NCBI GenBank assembly: GCA_902613805.1
Contig: CACMIV010000002.1
Span: forward strand, 62,001-126,000
Direction of reading: 5' to 3'
Length of the DNA: 64,000 nt
Origin: an uncultured Pelagibacteraceae bacterium
GTDB taxonomy: Bacteria > Pseudomonadota > Alphaproteobacteria > Pelagibacterales > AG-422-B15
Position 1 is the first letter of the stretch; every line of letters begins with the position of its first letter. The notes beneath the pieces are model-generated. The model saw nothing but the letters and a program-made list of their open reading frames with translations, was not told the DNA's origin and made no database searches. Below are positions 49,173-59,553 of this stretch, in pieces. The translations under genes were made by a program, and so were the position numbers.

Positions 49173-50484
49173 TTATTTTCTACCTGTATTAAAAGAGTCT
49201 CCAAGCGAAGCAGAAATTGTTTCTCATAAACTTATGCTACGCTCTGGTATGATCAGTCAATCAAGTTCTGGGATTTACTCTTGGCTACCTCTTGGGTTAA
49301 AGGTTTTAAAAAAAATCGAAAACATCGTCAGAGATGAACAGAATAAGGCGGGAGTTAATGAAATATTAATGCCAACTATTCAACCCGCAGATTTATGGAA
49401 AGAAAGTGGACGATATGAAGATTATGGAAAAGAAATGTTAAGAATTAATGATCGTCAAGAAAGAGAAATGCTTTATGGCCCGACAAACGAAGAGCAAATA
49501 ACAGATATATTTAGAAGAAATGTTAAATCCTATAAGGAGCTCCCAATGCTGCTCTACCATATACAGTGGAAATTTAGAGATGAATTAAGGCCAAGATTTG
49601 GAGTAATGAGAGGTAGGGAATTTTTAATGAAAGATGCTTACTCTTTTGATATTGATGCAGCGTCATCAGAAGATACTTATAATCGTTTTTTTATTTGCTA
49701 TTTAAAAACATTTGCAAGATTAGGTCTCAAAGCAATACCTATGGCTGCTGATACAGGACCCATTGGAGGAGATCTCTCACATGAATTCATAATTATTTCT
49801 AATACTGGGGAAAGTGATATTTATTTTGATAATAATATATTAAATGAAGGCAATAAGATTTCTGACATTAGTTATGACGACGACCTAAATTCAATTGTTG
49901 AGAAATTTAAAAGTTATTATTCTGCTTCAGATGAGAAACATGACAAGGCTAAATTTGATGAAATAGTTCATAAAGAAAAACAAATGAATTCAAAAGGAAT
50001 TGAAGTGGGTCACATATTCCATTTTGGAACTAAATATTCAAATTCAATGAAGGCAAATGTTTTAGATTCTGATGGAAAAGAAAAAACGGTACACATGGGA
50101 TCATATGGAATAGGAATTTCACGTTTAGTGGGCGCCATAATAGAATCCTCTCATGATGAAAGTGGAATAATATGGCCGGATGCAGTGTCGCCATTTACGC
50201 TTGGTATTATTAACTTGAAACCAAAAGACGTTGAAGCTTCTTTAATTGCTAATAAAGTTTACAATCAAATTAATGATAAATCTGAAGTTTTATTTGATGA
50301 CAAAAATGATAACGCGGGTGTTAAATTTTCTAGAATGGATTTACTTGGTCTACCGCATCAAATTATAATAGGAAGCAAGGCTGTGTCTGATGGTCTAGTT
50401 GAGTATAAAAATAGAAAAAGTGGAGAAACAGAATTCATTAACCTAGACAAATTAGCTAAGTTTCTAAAAGAAATGAACGTTTAA
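49159..50484 (+). CDS. proS: Prolyl-tRNA synthetase (short alphaproteobacterial type)
   Basis: 441 residues, the class II ProRS form that lacks the internal editing (INS) domain and is common in alphaproteobacteria. Class II motifs: motif 2 region '[23 protein letters not shown]', motif 3 '[16 protein letters not shown]', and '[15 protein letters not shown]'. The C-terminal anticodon-binding domain has '[29 protein letters not shown]'. It overlaps the DUF1467 gene by 14 nt. Without INS, proofreading of Ala-tRNA-Pro would need a separate ProXp protein. Confidence 0.97.
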   Translation: MKLSNYFLPVLKESPSEAEIVSHKLMLRSGMISQSSSGIYSWLPLGLKVLKKIENIVRDEQNKAGVNEILMPTIQPADLWKESGRYEDYGKEMLRINDRQEREMLYGPTNEEQITDIFRRNVKSYKELPMLLYHIQWKFRDELRPRFGVMRGREFLMKDAYSFDIDAASSEDTYNRFFICYLKTFARLGLKAIPMAADTGPIGGDLSHEFIIISNTGESDIYFDNNILNEGNKISDISYDDDLNSIVEKFKSYYSASDEKHDKAKFDEIVHKEKQMNSKGIEVGHIFHFGTKYSNSMKANVLDSDGKEKTVHMGSYGIGISRLVGAIIESSHDESGIIWPDAVSPFTLGIINLKPKDVEASLIANKVYNQINDKSEVLFDDKNDNAGVKFSRMDLLGLPHQIIIGSKAVSDGLVEYKNRKSGETEFINLDKLAKFLKEMNV

Positions 50485-50489
50485 ACAAA

Positions 50490-51713
50490 GTGCCATTTAA
50501 TTATTTTGAGAGATTTATAGCTTTTAGGTATCTCGTTCCTTTGAGAAAAGGCGGGTTGTTATCAATTATTTCATGGCTTTCATTTATTGGAATATGTATT
50601 GGTGTTGCAACATTAATAATTGTGATGTCTGTAATGAATGGTTTTCATGATGAACTAAAAAAAAGAATTATTGGTTTCAATGGGCATATTTATATTAAGA
50701 ATATAGAGCCATACTTTGAGAATGATAAAAGTCTTTCAGAAATTAAGGAAATCTTATTTGTTGATAGAAATATATCTATTCAAGCTTTAATAAGTTCATC
50801 TAATAATAGCAATGGAATAGTTATTAAATCGATCAATGATGAAAATATTAAATTTTACGAATTTGTTGATAATTTAAACGATGATAATCTTCTCACTGCT
50901 AATTCAATAATATTAGGTGAGGAACTAGCTTTTTCTTTAGGTGTATTGCCTGGCGACGAAATAAAAGTCACTTCCTCTTCAATGATTTCTACTCCACTAG
51001 GTCAAATACCTAGATCTCATAAAATGACAGTATCAGCCACATTTAGTTCTGGTATGAGTGAATATGATAAAAATTTTGCATTTACTTCACTTGCAAATGT
51101 TCAAAAACTCCTGAGTCTCAACAATGAGATATCAACCATTGAGATACATTTAAGAGATATCAATGATGTAGAAAAAGTTAAAAGTGATTTACTAAAAATT
51201 TATAATGATGATTATTTTGTAAAAGATTGGATTGATCTAAATAGTTCTTTTTGGGAAGTGCTAGCAACGGAGCGTGAATTAATGTTCTTTGTATTATCAC
51301 TGATTATCATAATTGCTGCATTTAATATTGTCACAAGCCTATTTATTTTAGTGCAAAATAAAAATAGAGAAATAGCAGTACTTAAAACAATCGGGAGCAG
51401 TGATAATTCAATTTTAAGAATATTTTTGCTTGTCGGTACTTTTATAGGGTTTAGTGGAACGATCTTAGGTTCCATTCTTGGGATAGTTTTTACAATAAAT
51501 ATTGATAAAATAAGAAATTTACTAAATTCAACATTCAATTTAAATTTATTTCCATCTGAGTTTTATTATCTTGATAAAATGCCAACCAGTATTGATTTAA
51601 CTCAAATTATATTAATCATTTTCTTTTCATTAATTATATCAATAATAGCAACTGTATATCCAGCCTATAAAGCTTCTAAAACAGAAATTAGAGGAATATT
51701 AAATAATGTCTGA
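50490..51713 (+). CDS. lolC: Lipoprotein-releasing system membrane subunit (GTG start)
   Basis: 407 residues from GTG 50490. LolC/LolE is the permease of the ABC complex that detaches lipoproteins from the inner membrane. 'ERFIAFRYLVPLRKGGLLSIISWLSFIGICIGVATLI' is the typical amphipathic start and first helix (about 25-45). A large periplasmic domain follows (about 46-265), then three helices in the FtsX domain with 'VQNKNREIAVLKTIGSSDNSILRIF'. A single gene serves for LolC/LolE. It overlaps lolD by 8 nt. Confidence 0.94.
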   Translation: MPFNYFERFIAFRYLVPLRKGGLLSIISWLSFIGICIGVATLIIVMSVMNGFHDELKKRIIGFNGHIYIKNIEPYFENDKSLSEIKEILFVDRNISIQALISSSNNSNGIVIKSINDENIKFYEFVDNLNDDNLLTANSIILGEELAFSLGVLPGDEIKVTSSSMISTPLGQIPRSHKMTVSATFSSGMSEYDKNFAFTSLANVQKLLSLNNEISTIEIHLRDINDVEKVKSDLLKIYNDDYFVKDWIDLNSSFWEVLATERELMFFVLSLIIIIAAFNIVTSLFILVQNKNREIAVLKTIGSSDNSILRIFLLVGTFIGFSGTILGSILGIVFTINIDKIRNLLNSTFNLNLFPSEFYYLDKMPTSIDLTQIILIIFFSLIISIIATVYPAYKASKTEIRGILNNV

Positions 51714-52362
51714 ATCAAATCTAATTTTAAAAAACATTTCAAAATCTTACTATCAAGCTAATAATAGCTTATCTATTTTAAAAGATATTTCTCTAGAAGT
51801 TAAAAGTGGAGATTTTATTGCAGTTACAGGCCCCTCAGGTTCAGGAAAAACTACTTTACTCAACTTAGTGGGGTTACTCGATACATTCGACGAAGGTACT
51901 ATCTCATTCAATGATAAAGATCTTACGAATTTAAATAGCGAACAAAAGAATAAATTTAGAAGAAATAATTACGGATTTATTTATCAAAACTATAATTTAT
52001 TGGAAAATTTTAATGCAATAGAAAATGTTGCATTGCCGTTAATATTAAATGGCTACAATAAGGACGAGGCGACACAAAGGGCAGAAAATATAATGAGGGT
52101 ATTTACGATTGATGACAGATCTTTACATTTTCCAAATTCATTGTCAGGAGGGGAGCAGCAGAGAGTGGCAATTTCAAGAGCTTTAGTAAATAATCCAAAA
52201 TTTATAATTGCCGATGAGCCAACTGGCAATTTAGACAGTAAAAATTCTGATTTGGTATTTAACTATTTAAAAAACTATGTCGAATCTGAAAAGATGACAC
52301 TAATTATGGCTACCCATGATGATGAGTTGGCATCTAAAGCAAATAAAAGGATAGATTTATAA
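51706..52362 (+). CDS. lolD: Lipoprotein-releasing system ATP-binding protein
   Basis: 218 residues, an ABC ATPase powering LolC. Walker A 'VTGPSGSGKTTLLNLVGLLD' is near residue 40, the signature is 'LSGGEQQRVAISRAL' and Walker B 'KFIIADEPTGNLDS'. The Q-loop 'GFIYQNYNLLENFNAIENV' is the MacB/LolD type. The stop at 52360-52362 directly precedes the dnaE GTG. Confidence 0.96.
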   Translation: MSESNLILKNISKSYYQANNSLSILKDISLEVKSGDFIAVTGPSGSGKTTLLNLVGLLDTFDEGTISFNDKDLTNLNSEQKNKFRRNNYGFIYQNYNLLENFNAIENVALPLILNGYNKDEATQRAENIMRVFTIDDRSLHFPNSLSGGEQQRVAISRALVNNPKFIIADEPTGNLDSKNSDLVFNYLKNYVESEKMTLIMATHDDELASKANKRIDL

Positions 52363-55300
52363 GTGAGCGATTTTATTCATTTAACAAATAAAACAGAATA
52401 CTCATTATCAGAAGGTGCGCTACCTATAGCACGTATATCAGAACTTTGTCAGGCGTTTAAAATGCCTGCGGTAGGTATTACTGACACCAATAATATGTTT
52501 GGAGCTTTGGAATTTAGTGAGAAAGTATCAAGTGTTGGAGTTCAGCCCATTATAGGGTGCAATTTAAAAATCAAAACACCTAAGAATTATCTTCATGAAA
52601 ATATTAGAGATGAAGATCTACATTTCTTTATAAATATTTTTTCTAAAAATGAGGGTGGTTATAAAAATTTATTAAATATTATTTCAAGTGCATACATGAA
52701 CCATAAAGAAAATGCCTATGTAGACATTGAACAGTTGTTTAAAAATAAGGAAGGTCTATTAGTTCTTTCTGGCGGAAATAACTCTATTCTAAAATATTCT
52801 AGTGGTAACAATATTACTTCACAATCTGCGTCATTTATAACTGACTTTAAAAAAGAATTTATTGATAACTTTTATATAGAAATTCAGAGAATTGGGGGAA
52901 ATGATTATAGAATTGATGAAGAGGTAACACTTAATTTAGCTTACGATAATAATATACCAGTTGTTGCTACTAACGATGTCTACTTTGAGGGACCAGACCA
53001 TTTTGAAGCACATGACGCTCTTATGTGTATTGAAAAAAAACTTTTCGTCTCTCAAAAAGATAGAAAAAGACTTTCAAGAAATCACTATTTTAAGTCTCAA
53101 AATGAAATGCAAGAACTTTTTTCAGATATTCCGGAAGCATTATGTAACACAATAGAGATCGCCCAAAGGTGCTCTCACAGACCTAAAATTAAAATGCCAG
53201 TGCTTCCATCTTATCATAATGACGATAGTCAAGAAAAAGAATTATTAAGAGAACTATCTCTTAAAGGTCTTGAACAAAATCTTGCTCAAAAATTTATGAT
53301 TGAACAAATAGATAATAATTCACAACTTAATATAAAAAAAGAATATGAAGAGAGGCTAGAAAAAGAGTTAAAAATAATTATAGATATGAAATACGAAGGT
53401 TATTTTTTAATTGTTTCTGATTTTATAAGATGGGCAAAAGATAATGACATACCTGTTGGTCCTGGAAGAGGATCAGGAGCAGGATCCTTAGTAGCGTGGT
53501 GTTTAAAAATTACAGACCTGGATCCAATAAAGTTTGGTCTAATATTTGAAAGATTTTTAAACCCTGAACGAGTATCTCTGCCAGATTTTGACATTGATTT
53601 TTGTCGTGATGGAAGAGACCGTGTTTTAGAATATGTTCACTCGAAATACGGAAATAATCACGTTGCTCAAATAATCACCTTTGGAAAATTGCAAGCACGC
53701 GCTGTGATTAGAGATGTAGGAAGAGTTCTGGGCATACCATATGGCCAAGTTGATTACTTATGCAAACTAATGCCTTTTGACCCTTCAAGACCCATGACGC
53801 TACAGCAATACATTGACGAAGAGCCAAGACTTAATGAAGAGGCAAATAAAGATGATAAGATTTCAAAATTATTGGATGTATCTCTAAAATTAGAGGGCCT
53901 TAAAAGACACGCATCAATTCATGCAGCTGGTGTTGTAATTTCAAAAGAGGAAGTGTTTAAAGATGTGCCAATATACAGTGATCCAGATTCAGATATTCTC
54001 CTAACTCAATTTGATATGAAATGGGTAGAGAACGCAGGCTTGGTAAAATTTGATTTTTTAGGATTAAAAACTCTAACGCTAATTGACAATTGCGTAAGAT
54101 TAGTAAAGGCAAATAATCCTTCATTTAACATTGATGATATAAACATTTATGACCAAAAGACTTATGAATTATTAAGCACTGGTGAAACAACTGGAATTTT
54201 TCAATTAGAAAGCGCTGGAATGAAAGATACTCTGAAGCAGCTTAAGCCAGATAAGTTTGAGGACATCATAGCAATTGTTGCGCTATATCGACCTGGTCCA
54301 ATGGCAAATATTCCAAGCTACATCGAAAGAAAGCATGGTAGGGAAAAACCAGATTATATTCATCCATTATTAGAAAAATTGTTAGAAGAAACTTATGGAG
54401 TTATAATATATCAAGAGCAAGTTATGGGAGTAGCTAGAGAATTGTCAGGATATTCAGATGGCGAAGCAGACTTACTTAGAAGAGCAATGGGAAAAAAGAT
54501 TCAAAAAGAAATGAATGCTCAAAAACAAAGATTTATAGATGGTTGTTTAAAAAAAAATATTAAAGCAAACGATGCACATTCTATTTTTGATTTATTATCA
54601 AAGTTTGCTGATTACGGCTTTAATAAAAGCCATGCTGCGGCATATGCAATGATTGCCTTTCAAACTGCTTATTTGAAAACACACTATCCAATAGAATTTT
54701 TTGCAGCATCGATGACGTTAGATTTGAACAATACTGATAAAATATCAATTTTCCAGCAGGAGTTAACACGGCTAAAAATAAAATTATCGCCACCTAGTAT
54801 AAATTATTCTGGACCTAATTTTTTAAGAAACAATGATGCAATCCTATATGCTTTAGGGGCGATTAAAAATGTTGGAATTGAATCTATGAAGGAGTTGTAT
54901 AATGAAAGAAATTTAAATGGAAGCTTTAAAGATTTGAATGATTTTATAAATAGATGCAGTAATTCAGTTATTAATAAAAAAACAATTGAAGCATTGTCAA
55001 GTGCCGGAGCTTTTGATGAGTTTAAAATTCATAGAGCGGCTATTTTCAATCAAGCATCAGATATTGTTAAGCATCATAAATCATTAAATACTAAGGCCTA
55101 TAATTCTCAAGAAGACATGTTTAGTGAAAGTACCTTGTCAAATTTTAATTTAACTAATAATGAAGAATGGAAACAGAGTTATAAATTAATGAAAGAATAT
55201 GAAATGCTAGGTTTTTATCTATCAGGACATCCTTTAGAAATGCATAAGCATAATTATAATAATTTATTGCTAAAAGAGTATAATGAAATAAAGGAAAACT

Positions 55301-55824
55301 CCGACCTTCATAATAAAAAGGATATCTTGATTGGTGGAACACTTCTTTCTAAAAAAGAGAAAAGATCAGCAAGAGGCAATGCTTATGCTTTTCTAAATTT
55401 TTCTGATCTTTCTTCTATCTATGAACTAATTATTTTTGAGAGTAATCTAAGGAAATATAGAGAATTTCTTATTGAGGGTGAGTCATTCGTTTTAGGTGTA
55501 GATTTTACCAATCAAAATGGAACGCTTAGAGGTGAATTAAAAAAAGTTTTTAGCTTTCAAGAAGTAGAAAATCTTAATAATAATAAAATCCTTGGAGTAA
55601 AAAAGACAAAGGAAAATATTAAACGACAAACATTAAAGATTTATACTGATGGAAATTTCTCTAAAAAAGAATTGGCTAAACTAAAGTGGACAAAGGGCAA
55701 TAATAAAATTGAAATTATATATAATAATCAATTACTTAGAATACCAGGTCAATTTTATATTACATCAGAAATGATTTCAAAGATGAAAAGTTTTAACGGC
55801 GTAAAGAAAATTGACCTTGTCTAA
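52363..55824 (+). CDS. dnaE: DNA polymerase III alpha subunit (GTG start)
   Basis: 1153 residues. It is the replicative polymerase. The N-terminal PHP domain begins 'FIHLTNKTEYSLSEGALPIA'; the usual HLRVH pattern has Lys instead of the second His, so PHP metal binding is probably lost. The polymerase core shows 'VGPGRGSGAGSLVAWCLKITDLDP', 'LPDFDIDFCRDGRDRV' (catalytic Asp pair), 'RHASIHAAGVVIS' and 'YQEQVMGVARELSGYS'. A beta-clamp-binding motif 'QEDMF' lies around residue 913. A C-terminal OB fold follows. It starts one base after lolD. Confidence 0.97.
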   Translation: MSDFIHLTNKTEYSLSEGALPIARISELCQAFKMPAVGITDTNNMFGALEFSEKVSSVGVQPIIGCNLKIKTPKNYLHENIRDEDLHFFINIFSKNEGGYKNLLNIISSAYMNHKENAYVDIEQLFKNKEGLLVLSGGNNSILKYSSGNNITSQSASFITDFKKEFIDNFYIEIQRIGGNDYRIDEEVTLNLAYDNNIPVVATNDVYFEGPDHFEAHDALMCIEKKLFVSQKDRKRLSRNHYFKSQNEMQELFSDIPEALCNTIEIAQRCSHRPKIKMPVLPSYHNDDSQEKELLRELSLKGLEQNLAQKFMIEQIDNNSQLNIKKEYEERLEKELKIIIDMKYEGYFLIVSDFIRWAKDNDIPVGPGRGSGAGSLVAWCLKITDLDPIKFGLIFERFLNPERVSLPDFDIDFCRDGRDRVLEYVHSKYGNNHVAQIITFGKLQARAVIRDVGRVLGIPYGQVDYLCKLMPFDPSRPMTLQQYIDEEPRLNEEANKDDKISKLLDVSLKLEGLKRHASIHAAGVVISKEEVFKDVPIYSDPDSDILLTQFDMKWVENAGLVKFDFLGLKTLTLIDNCVRLVKANNPSFNIDDINIYDQKTYELLSTGETTGIFQLESAGMKDTLKQLKPDKFEDIIAIVALYRPGPMANIPSYIERKHGREKPDYIHPLLEKLLEETYGVIIYQEQVMGVARELSGYSDGEADLLRRAMGKKIQKEMNAQKQRFIDGCLKKNIKANDAHSIFDLLSKFADYGFNKSHAAAYAMIAFQTAYLKTHYPIEFFAASMTLDLNNTDKISIFQQELTRLKIKLSPPSINYSGPNFLRNNDAILYALGAIKNVGIESMKELYNERNLNGSFKDLNDFINRCSNSVINKKTIEALSSAGAFDEFKIHRAAIFNQASDIVKHHKSLNTKAYNSQEDMFSESTLSNFNLTNNEEWKQSYKLMKEYEMLGFYLSGHPLEMHKHNYNNLLLKEYNEIKENSDLHNKKDILIGGTLLSKKEKRSARGNAYAFLNFSDLSSIYELIIFESNLRKYREFLIEGESFVLGVDFTNQNGTLRGELKKVFSFQEVENLNNNKILGVKKTKENIKRQTLKIYTDGNFSKKELAKLKWTKGNNKIEIIYNNQLLRIPGQFYITSEMISKMKSFNGVKKIDLV

Positions 55825-55876
55825 TAAGCTGTTGTAAAATTTTAACTTTTAATATATTTAATGACAGAAATATCAC

Positions 55877-55938
55877 ACAGCGATAGCTAACGCTGTCCGG
55901 TCCTTTTTAAGGTCAAATTGCTGTGGATGAATAACCGG
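55877..55938 (+). promoter_or_regulatory. Structured 5' leader of rpsB, candidate S2 autoregulatory element
   Basis: In the 124-nt gap before rpsB, ACAGCG (55877-55882) pairs with CGCTGT (55891-55896). Right after, CCGGT (55897-55901) can pair with ACCGG (55934-55938), enclosing the small hairpin CCTT/AAGG (55902-55912). CACAG (55876-55880) can instead pair with CTGTG (55921-55925), which is mutually exclusive with the first stem. Such GC-rich pairing stands out in this AT-rich DNA. The outer stem ends 10 nt before the ATG, so it could control ribosome access. Autoregulation by S2 is known in other bacteria; here it is inferred. Confidence 0.5.
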
Positions 55939-55948
55939 AGAAATAAAA

Positions 55949-56731
55949 ATGGGAATACCTGATATAAATCTTAAAGATCTAGTAGATGCTGGAGTCCACT
56001 TTGGTCACAAGTCTCAAAGATGGGACCCAAAGATGGCAAAATATATTCATAGCACACGAGAAAACGTACACATCATTAATCTTAATCACACAATTCAAAT
56101 GCTTAATGAGGCCTTAAAAAAAATTAATAGCGTTGTTGCAAAAGGTGGAAAAATATTATTTGTTGCCACAAAAAAGCAAGCTGCAGTGAAAATAGCTGAG
56201 TTAGCAATTGATACAAATCAATATTATGTAAACTATCGTTGGTTGGGAGGGATGCTAACGAATTGGTCAACAATAACAAAATCCATAAAAAAAATGAAGG
56301 AGTTAGAGATTTTAAAATCTAATCCAAATAACGAATTTACAAAAAAAGAAATACTAAAAATTACAAATAAACATGATAAATTAGTTAAATCACTAAGCGG
56401 TATTAGTGAAATGAAAAAATCACCTGATTTACTGTTTGTTATTGATACTAAGCTTGAACATATAGCAGTTGCAGAAGCAAACTTGCTTAAAATTCCAATT
56501 ATTGGAATTGTTGATTCCAATTGTGACCCAGATAAAATTGACTATCCAATTCCTGGTAATGATGATTCTCGAAGGTCAATAAATCTATATTGCTCTATAA
56601 TCAAAGAAACAATTAAAAGCTCCTCAAAGGAAATTGATTTTAGCCCAGAGCCCAACCCTGTAGCAAGTGATCTAAAAACAAGTGAAAATGAAATTAATAA
56701 AATTGAGAAAAATAATCATAGCAAAAAATAA
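55949..56731 (+). CDS. rpsB: 30S ribosomal protein S2
   Basis: 260 residues. '[32 protein letters not shown]' and '[15 protein letters not shown]' are diagnostic, as are '[33 protein letters not shown]' and '[15 protein letters not shown]'. S2 joins the 30S subunit late. The C-terminal ~30 residues ([22 protein letters not shown] region) are polar and variable. A structured leader precedes it, and tsf follows after 20 nt, the nearly universal order. Confidence 0.98.
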   Translation: MGIPDINLKDLVDAGVHFGHKSQRWDPKMAKYIHSTRENVHIINLNHTIQMLNEALKKINSVVAKGGKILFVATKKQAAVKIAELAIDTNQYYVNYRWLGGMLTNWSTITKSIKKMKELEILKSNPNNEFTKKEILKITNKHDKLVKSLSGISEMKKSPDLLFVIDTKLEHIAVAEANLLKIPIIGIVDSNCDPDKIDYPIPGNDDSRRSINLYCSIIKETIKSSSKEIDFSPEPNPVASDLKTSENEINKIEKNNHSKK

Positions 56732-56751
56732 TAAAATAAAGAATAACTATA

Positions 56752-57579
56752 ATGACTATAAGCGCAAAGGAAGTTCAAGAATTAAGAAAAGTTTCGGGAG
56801 CGGGTATGATGGAGTGCAAAGCTGCACTTGCTGACGCTAAGGGAGATATAAACCAAGCATTTAAAATACTCAGAGAAAAGGGAATTGCAAAGGCAGAAAA
56901 AAAATCATCAAGAGATGCAAATGAAGGTTTAATTGGCATAAAAGTATTTGGTAATAAAGCCTCAATAATAGAAGTTAATACAGAAACTGATTTTGTTTCT
57001 AGAAATTCTGAATTTCATAAGCTTGTTAATGCAATTTTAGATATCGCTATTTCGAATTCAAATGATATCGATGCTGTTAATTCGAAATCAACAGAATTAA
57101 TTAATGACGCTGTAAGTAAGATAGGTGAAAATATACTTCTTAGAAGAGTTAAAAGTTTAGAGGGAAATATTTATAGTTATATTCACAACAGTGTCAGTGA
57201 TGGATTAGGAAAAATAGGTGTAATAATAAACATTAAATCAGAAAATCTTGATATTTCTGATATAGGTAAAAACATTTGTATGCATATTGCCGCCTTGAAT
57301 CCTAAGTCAATTTCTAAGAATGATTTAAGCTCTCAATTAATTGAATCCGAGAAAGATATAATAAAACAACAACTAAAAGAAAGCGGTAAACCAGATAACA
57401 TCCTTGAAAAGATGTTAGAGGGTAAAATGAATAAATTTTTTGAAGAAAATACTTTGTTAGGCCAAAAGTTTGTAGTTGACCCCACAATCAATGTCGAAAC
57501 ATATTTAGATCAATCCGCTAAGTCTCATAATTGTAGCATTTCAATAATTGATTTTGTTCGATTCGAAATAGGATCATAG
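56752..57579 (+). CDS. tsf: Elongation factor Ts
   Basis: 275 residues. EF-Ts recycles EF-Tu-GDP. The N-terminal UBA-like domain shows '[25 protein letters not shown]', followed by '[20 protein letters not shown]', and the core contains '[14 protein letters not shown]' with the family TDFV motif. The C-terminal part '[10 protein letters not shown]' is typical. The gene is complete and in the usual rpsB-tsf-pyrH order. Confidence 0.98.
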   Translation: MTISAKEVQELRKVSGAGMMECKAALADAKGDINQAFKILREKGIAKAEKKSSRDANEGLIGIKVFGNKASIIEVNTETDFVSRNSEFHKLVNAILDIAISNSNDIDAVNSKSTELINDAVSKIGENILLRRVKSLEGNIYSYIHNSVSDGLGKIGVIINIKSENLDISDIGKNICMHIAALNPKSISKNDLSSQLIESEKDIIKQQLKESGKPDNILEKMLEGKMNKFFEENTLLGQKFVVDPTINVETYLDQSAKSHNCSISIIDFVRFEIGS

Positions 57580-57580
57580 A

Positions 57581-58294
57581 ATGCCAAAAAATAATATTAA
57601 GCGGATACTAATTAAATTATCCGGTGAGTCACTCATGGGCAGTGGCAGCTATGGCATAGAAATAAATACAGTTGAGAGAATAGCTAAGGATCTTACTGCA
57701 ATAAAAAAAATGAATTTAGAATTATGTATAGTGATTGGAGGAGGTAATATTTTTAGAGGTCTCGCAGCTTCAGCTAAAGGAATGGATAGAGCTAGTGCAG
57801 ACTACATGGGAATGCTTGCTACTGTTATGAATAGTCTCGCTTTACAAAATGCGCTTGAAAAACTAGGTATAGAAACACGTGTAATGTCGGCATTCCCTAT
57901 TCAGTCAATTTGTGAAACCTATATTAGAAGAAGAGCTATTAGGCACATGGAAAAAAATAGAATAGTAATCTGTGCAGCAGGAACTGGCAACCCGTACTTT
58001 TCAACCGATACTGCCGCCGCATTAAGAGCTGCTGAATTAGAATGTAAAGAGATTTACAAGGCAACTCAGGTTGATGGAATATACAATAAAGATCCAAAGA
58101 AGTATAAGAATGCAAAAAAAATTAACAGAATCACTTACTCGGATTTTCTGTCAAGGAATCTTGCTGTTATAGACGATGCAGCTGTTAGCATAGCAAGAGA
58201 AAATACAATTCCAATAAAAATATTTTCTATTTTAAATAAGAATTGTTTTAAAAATGTATATAATAAAAAAGTGGATTTCTCAGAGATTAAATGA
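57581..58294 (+). CDS. pyrH: UMP kinase
   Basis: 237 residues of the amino-acid-kinase fold. It makes UDP from UMP. Motifs are '[19 protein letters not shown]', '[13 protein letters not shown]', '[20 protein letters not shown]' and '[22 protein letters not shown]'. It starts one base after tsf and overlaps frr by 4 nt (ATGA). Confidence 0.98.
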   Translation: MPKNNIKRILIKLSGESLMGSGSYGIEINTVERIAKDLTAIKKMNLELCIVIGGGNIFRGLAASAKGMDRASADYMGMLATVMNSLALQNALEKLGIETRVMSAFPIQSICETYIRRRAIRHMEKNRIVICAAGTGNPYFSTDTAAALRAAELECKEIYKATQVDGIYNKDPKKYKNAKKINRITYSDFLSRNLAVIDDAAVSIARENTIPIKIFSILNKNCFKNVYNKKVDFSEIK

Positions 58295-58851
58295 TGTTTG
58301 AAAGTATAAAAAATGACATAGAAAAAAGAATGGCATCAACAACTCAATCATTTAAGTCTGATATGCAAGGTATAAGAGCAGGAAGGGCTTCACCTAGCAT
58401 GCTAGACTCCATTAAGGTAGAAGCATATGGTCAAAAAATGAACATAAATCAACTTGGAAATATTACCACACCTGACTCACGAACAATCAATGTTGACATT
58501 TGGGATGCTTCAAATGTCGGATTTGTTGAAAAATCACTTAGGGAATCTGATTTAGGAATAAATCCATTGATTGAAGGAAATCTAATTAGATTGCCGCTTC
58601 CTCAACTTACTGAGGAAAGGAGAGTAGAATTTTTAAAAATGGCAGGAAAATTATCAGAAAGTTCAAAAGTTGCAATAAGGAATATACGAAGAGATGGTAT
58701 AGAACGAATAAAAAAATTAGAAAAAAATAAAGATATAGGGCAAGATGACTCAAAAAAATTTCAGGATGTCATTGATCAAATGTCGGCTAATCAAATTAAA
58801 GTTATAGACGAAATAATTAAAATTAAAGAAGAAGACTTAAGTAAAATATAA
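58291..58851 (+). CDS. frr: Ribosome recycling factor
   Basis: 186 residues, the normal size. With EF-G it splits post-termination ribosomes. '[22 protein letters not shown]', '[18 protein letters not shown]' and '[23 protein letters not shown]' plus '[20 protein letters not shown]' identify it; the two long helices flank the central beta domain. It overlaps pyrH by 4 nt. Confidence 0.98.
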   Translation: MMFESIKNDIEKRMASTTQSFKSDMQGIRAGRASPSMLDSIKVEAYGQKMNINQLGNITTPDSRTINVDIWDASNVGFVEKSLRESDLGINPLIEGNLIRLPLPQLTEERRVEFLKMAGKLSESSKVAIRNIRRDGIERIKKLEKNKDIGQDDSKKFQDVIDQMSANQIKVIDEIIKIKEEDLSKI

Positions 58852-58857
58852 AAATTA

Positions 58858-59553
58858 GTGAATAGATCTAGTTTACCTAAAAAAAAAATTAATCATGTAG
58901 CTATTATAATGGACGGGAATGGTAGGTGGGCTTCAAGAAAAAACCTTCCAAAGAAAATTGGGCACGAGCAAGGAATAAAAAATTGTATTTCAATTTGTAG
59001 AAACCTTAAAAAACTTAATTATAAAATAAATGAGCTATCATTTTATGTTTTTTCAACTGAAAATTGGTTTAGAAGTTCTGTTGAAATAAGTAATTTATTT
59101 AAATTGATTGAAACATATTATACTGAATTTAGTGAATCAGCACATTTAGAGAACTTTAGAATTAGACACTACGGCAGTCGAAAAAAATTATCAAAAAAAT
59201 TACTAAATATAATTGATGAGGTAGCAAATAAAACAAAAGATAATACTGGACCATTTATCAATTTATTATTTAATTATGGATCAAGACAAGAGATCACTGA
59301 TGCAGTTGTAAAAATACAAAATACCTCTAAGTCGACAAGAAAAATTGAAAAATATTTTTATGTTACTGATACTTCAGATCCCGACATCATTATAAGAACT
59401 GGAGGTGAGATTAGACTAAGTAATTTTATGTTATGGCAAAGCGCATATTCAGAATTGTATTTCACAAAAATATTATGGCCAAATTTTAAAATTTCAAATC
59501 TTAATTTAGCCCTAGATGAATTTTGCAAAAGAAAAAGAAAGCATGGTAGATAG
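58858..59553 (+). CDS. uppS: Undecaprenyl diphosphate synthase (GTG start)
   Basis: 231 residues from GTG 58858. It adds isopentenyl units in cis to farnesyl diphosphate, giving the lipid carrier for peptidoglycan. 'HVAIIMDGNGRWASRKNLPKKIGH' holds the catalytic Asp, 'FYVFSTENWFRS' the second conserved block, and 'DPDIIIRTGGEIRLSNFMLWQSAYSELYF' the third. It is slightly short at the C-terminus (ends KRKRKHGR). cdsA follows with no gap. Confidence 0.96.
   Translation: MNRSSLPKKKINHVAIIMDGNGRWASRKNLPKKIGHEQGIKNCISICRNLKKLNYKINELSFYVFSTENWFRSSVEISNLFKLIETYYTEFSESAHLENFRIRHYGSRKKLSKKLLNIIDEVANKTKDNTGPFINLLFNYGSRQEITDAVVKIQNTSKSTRKIEKYFYVTDTSDPDIIIRTGGEIRLSNFMLWQSAYSELYFTKILWPNFKISNLNLALDEFCKRKRKHGR

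Noticed and set aside
55835-55860. Terminator after dnaE
   Set aside because: A TAAAATTTTA palindrome is present, but it is AT-only, short and lacks a G/C stem.
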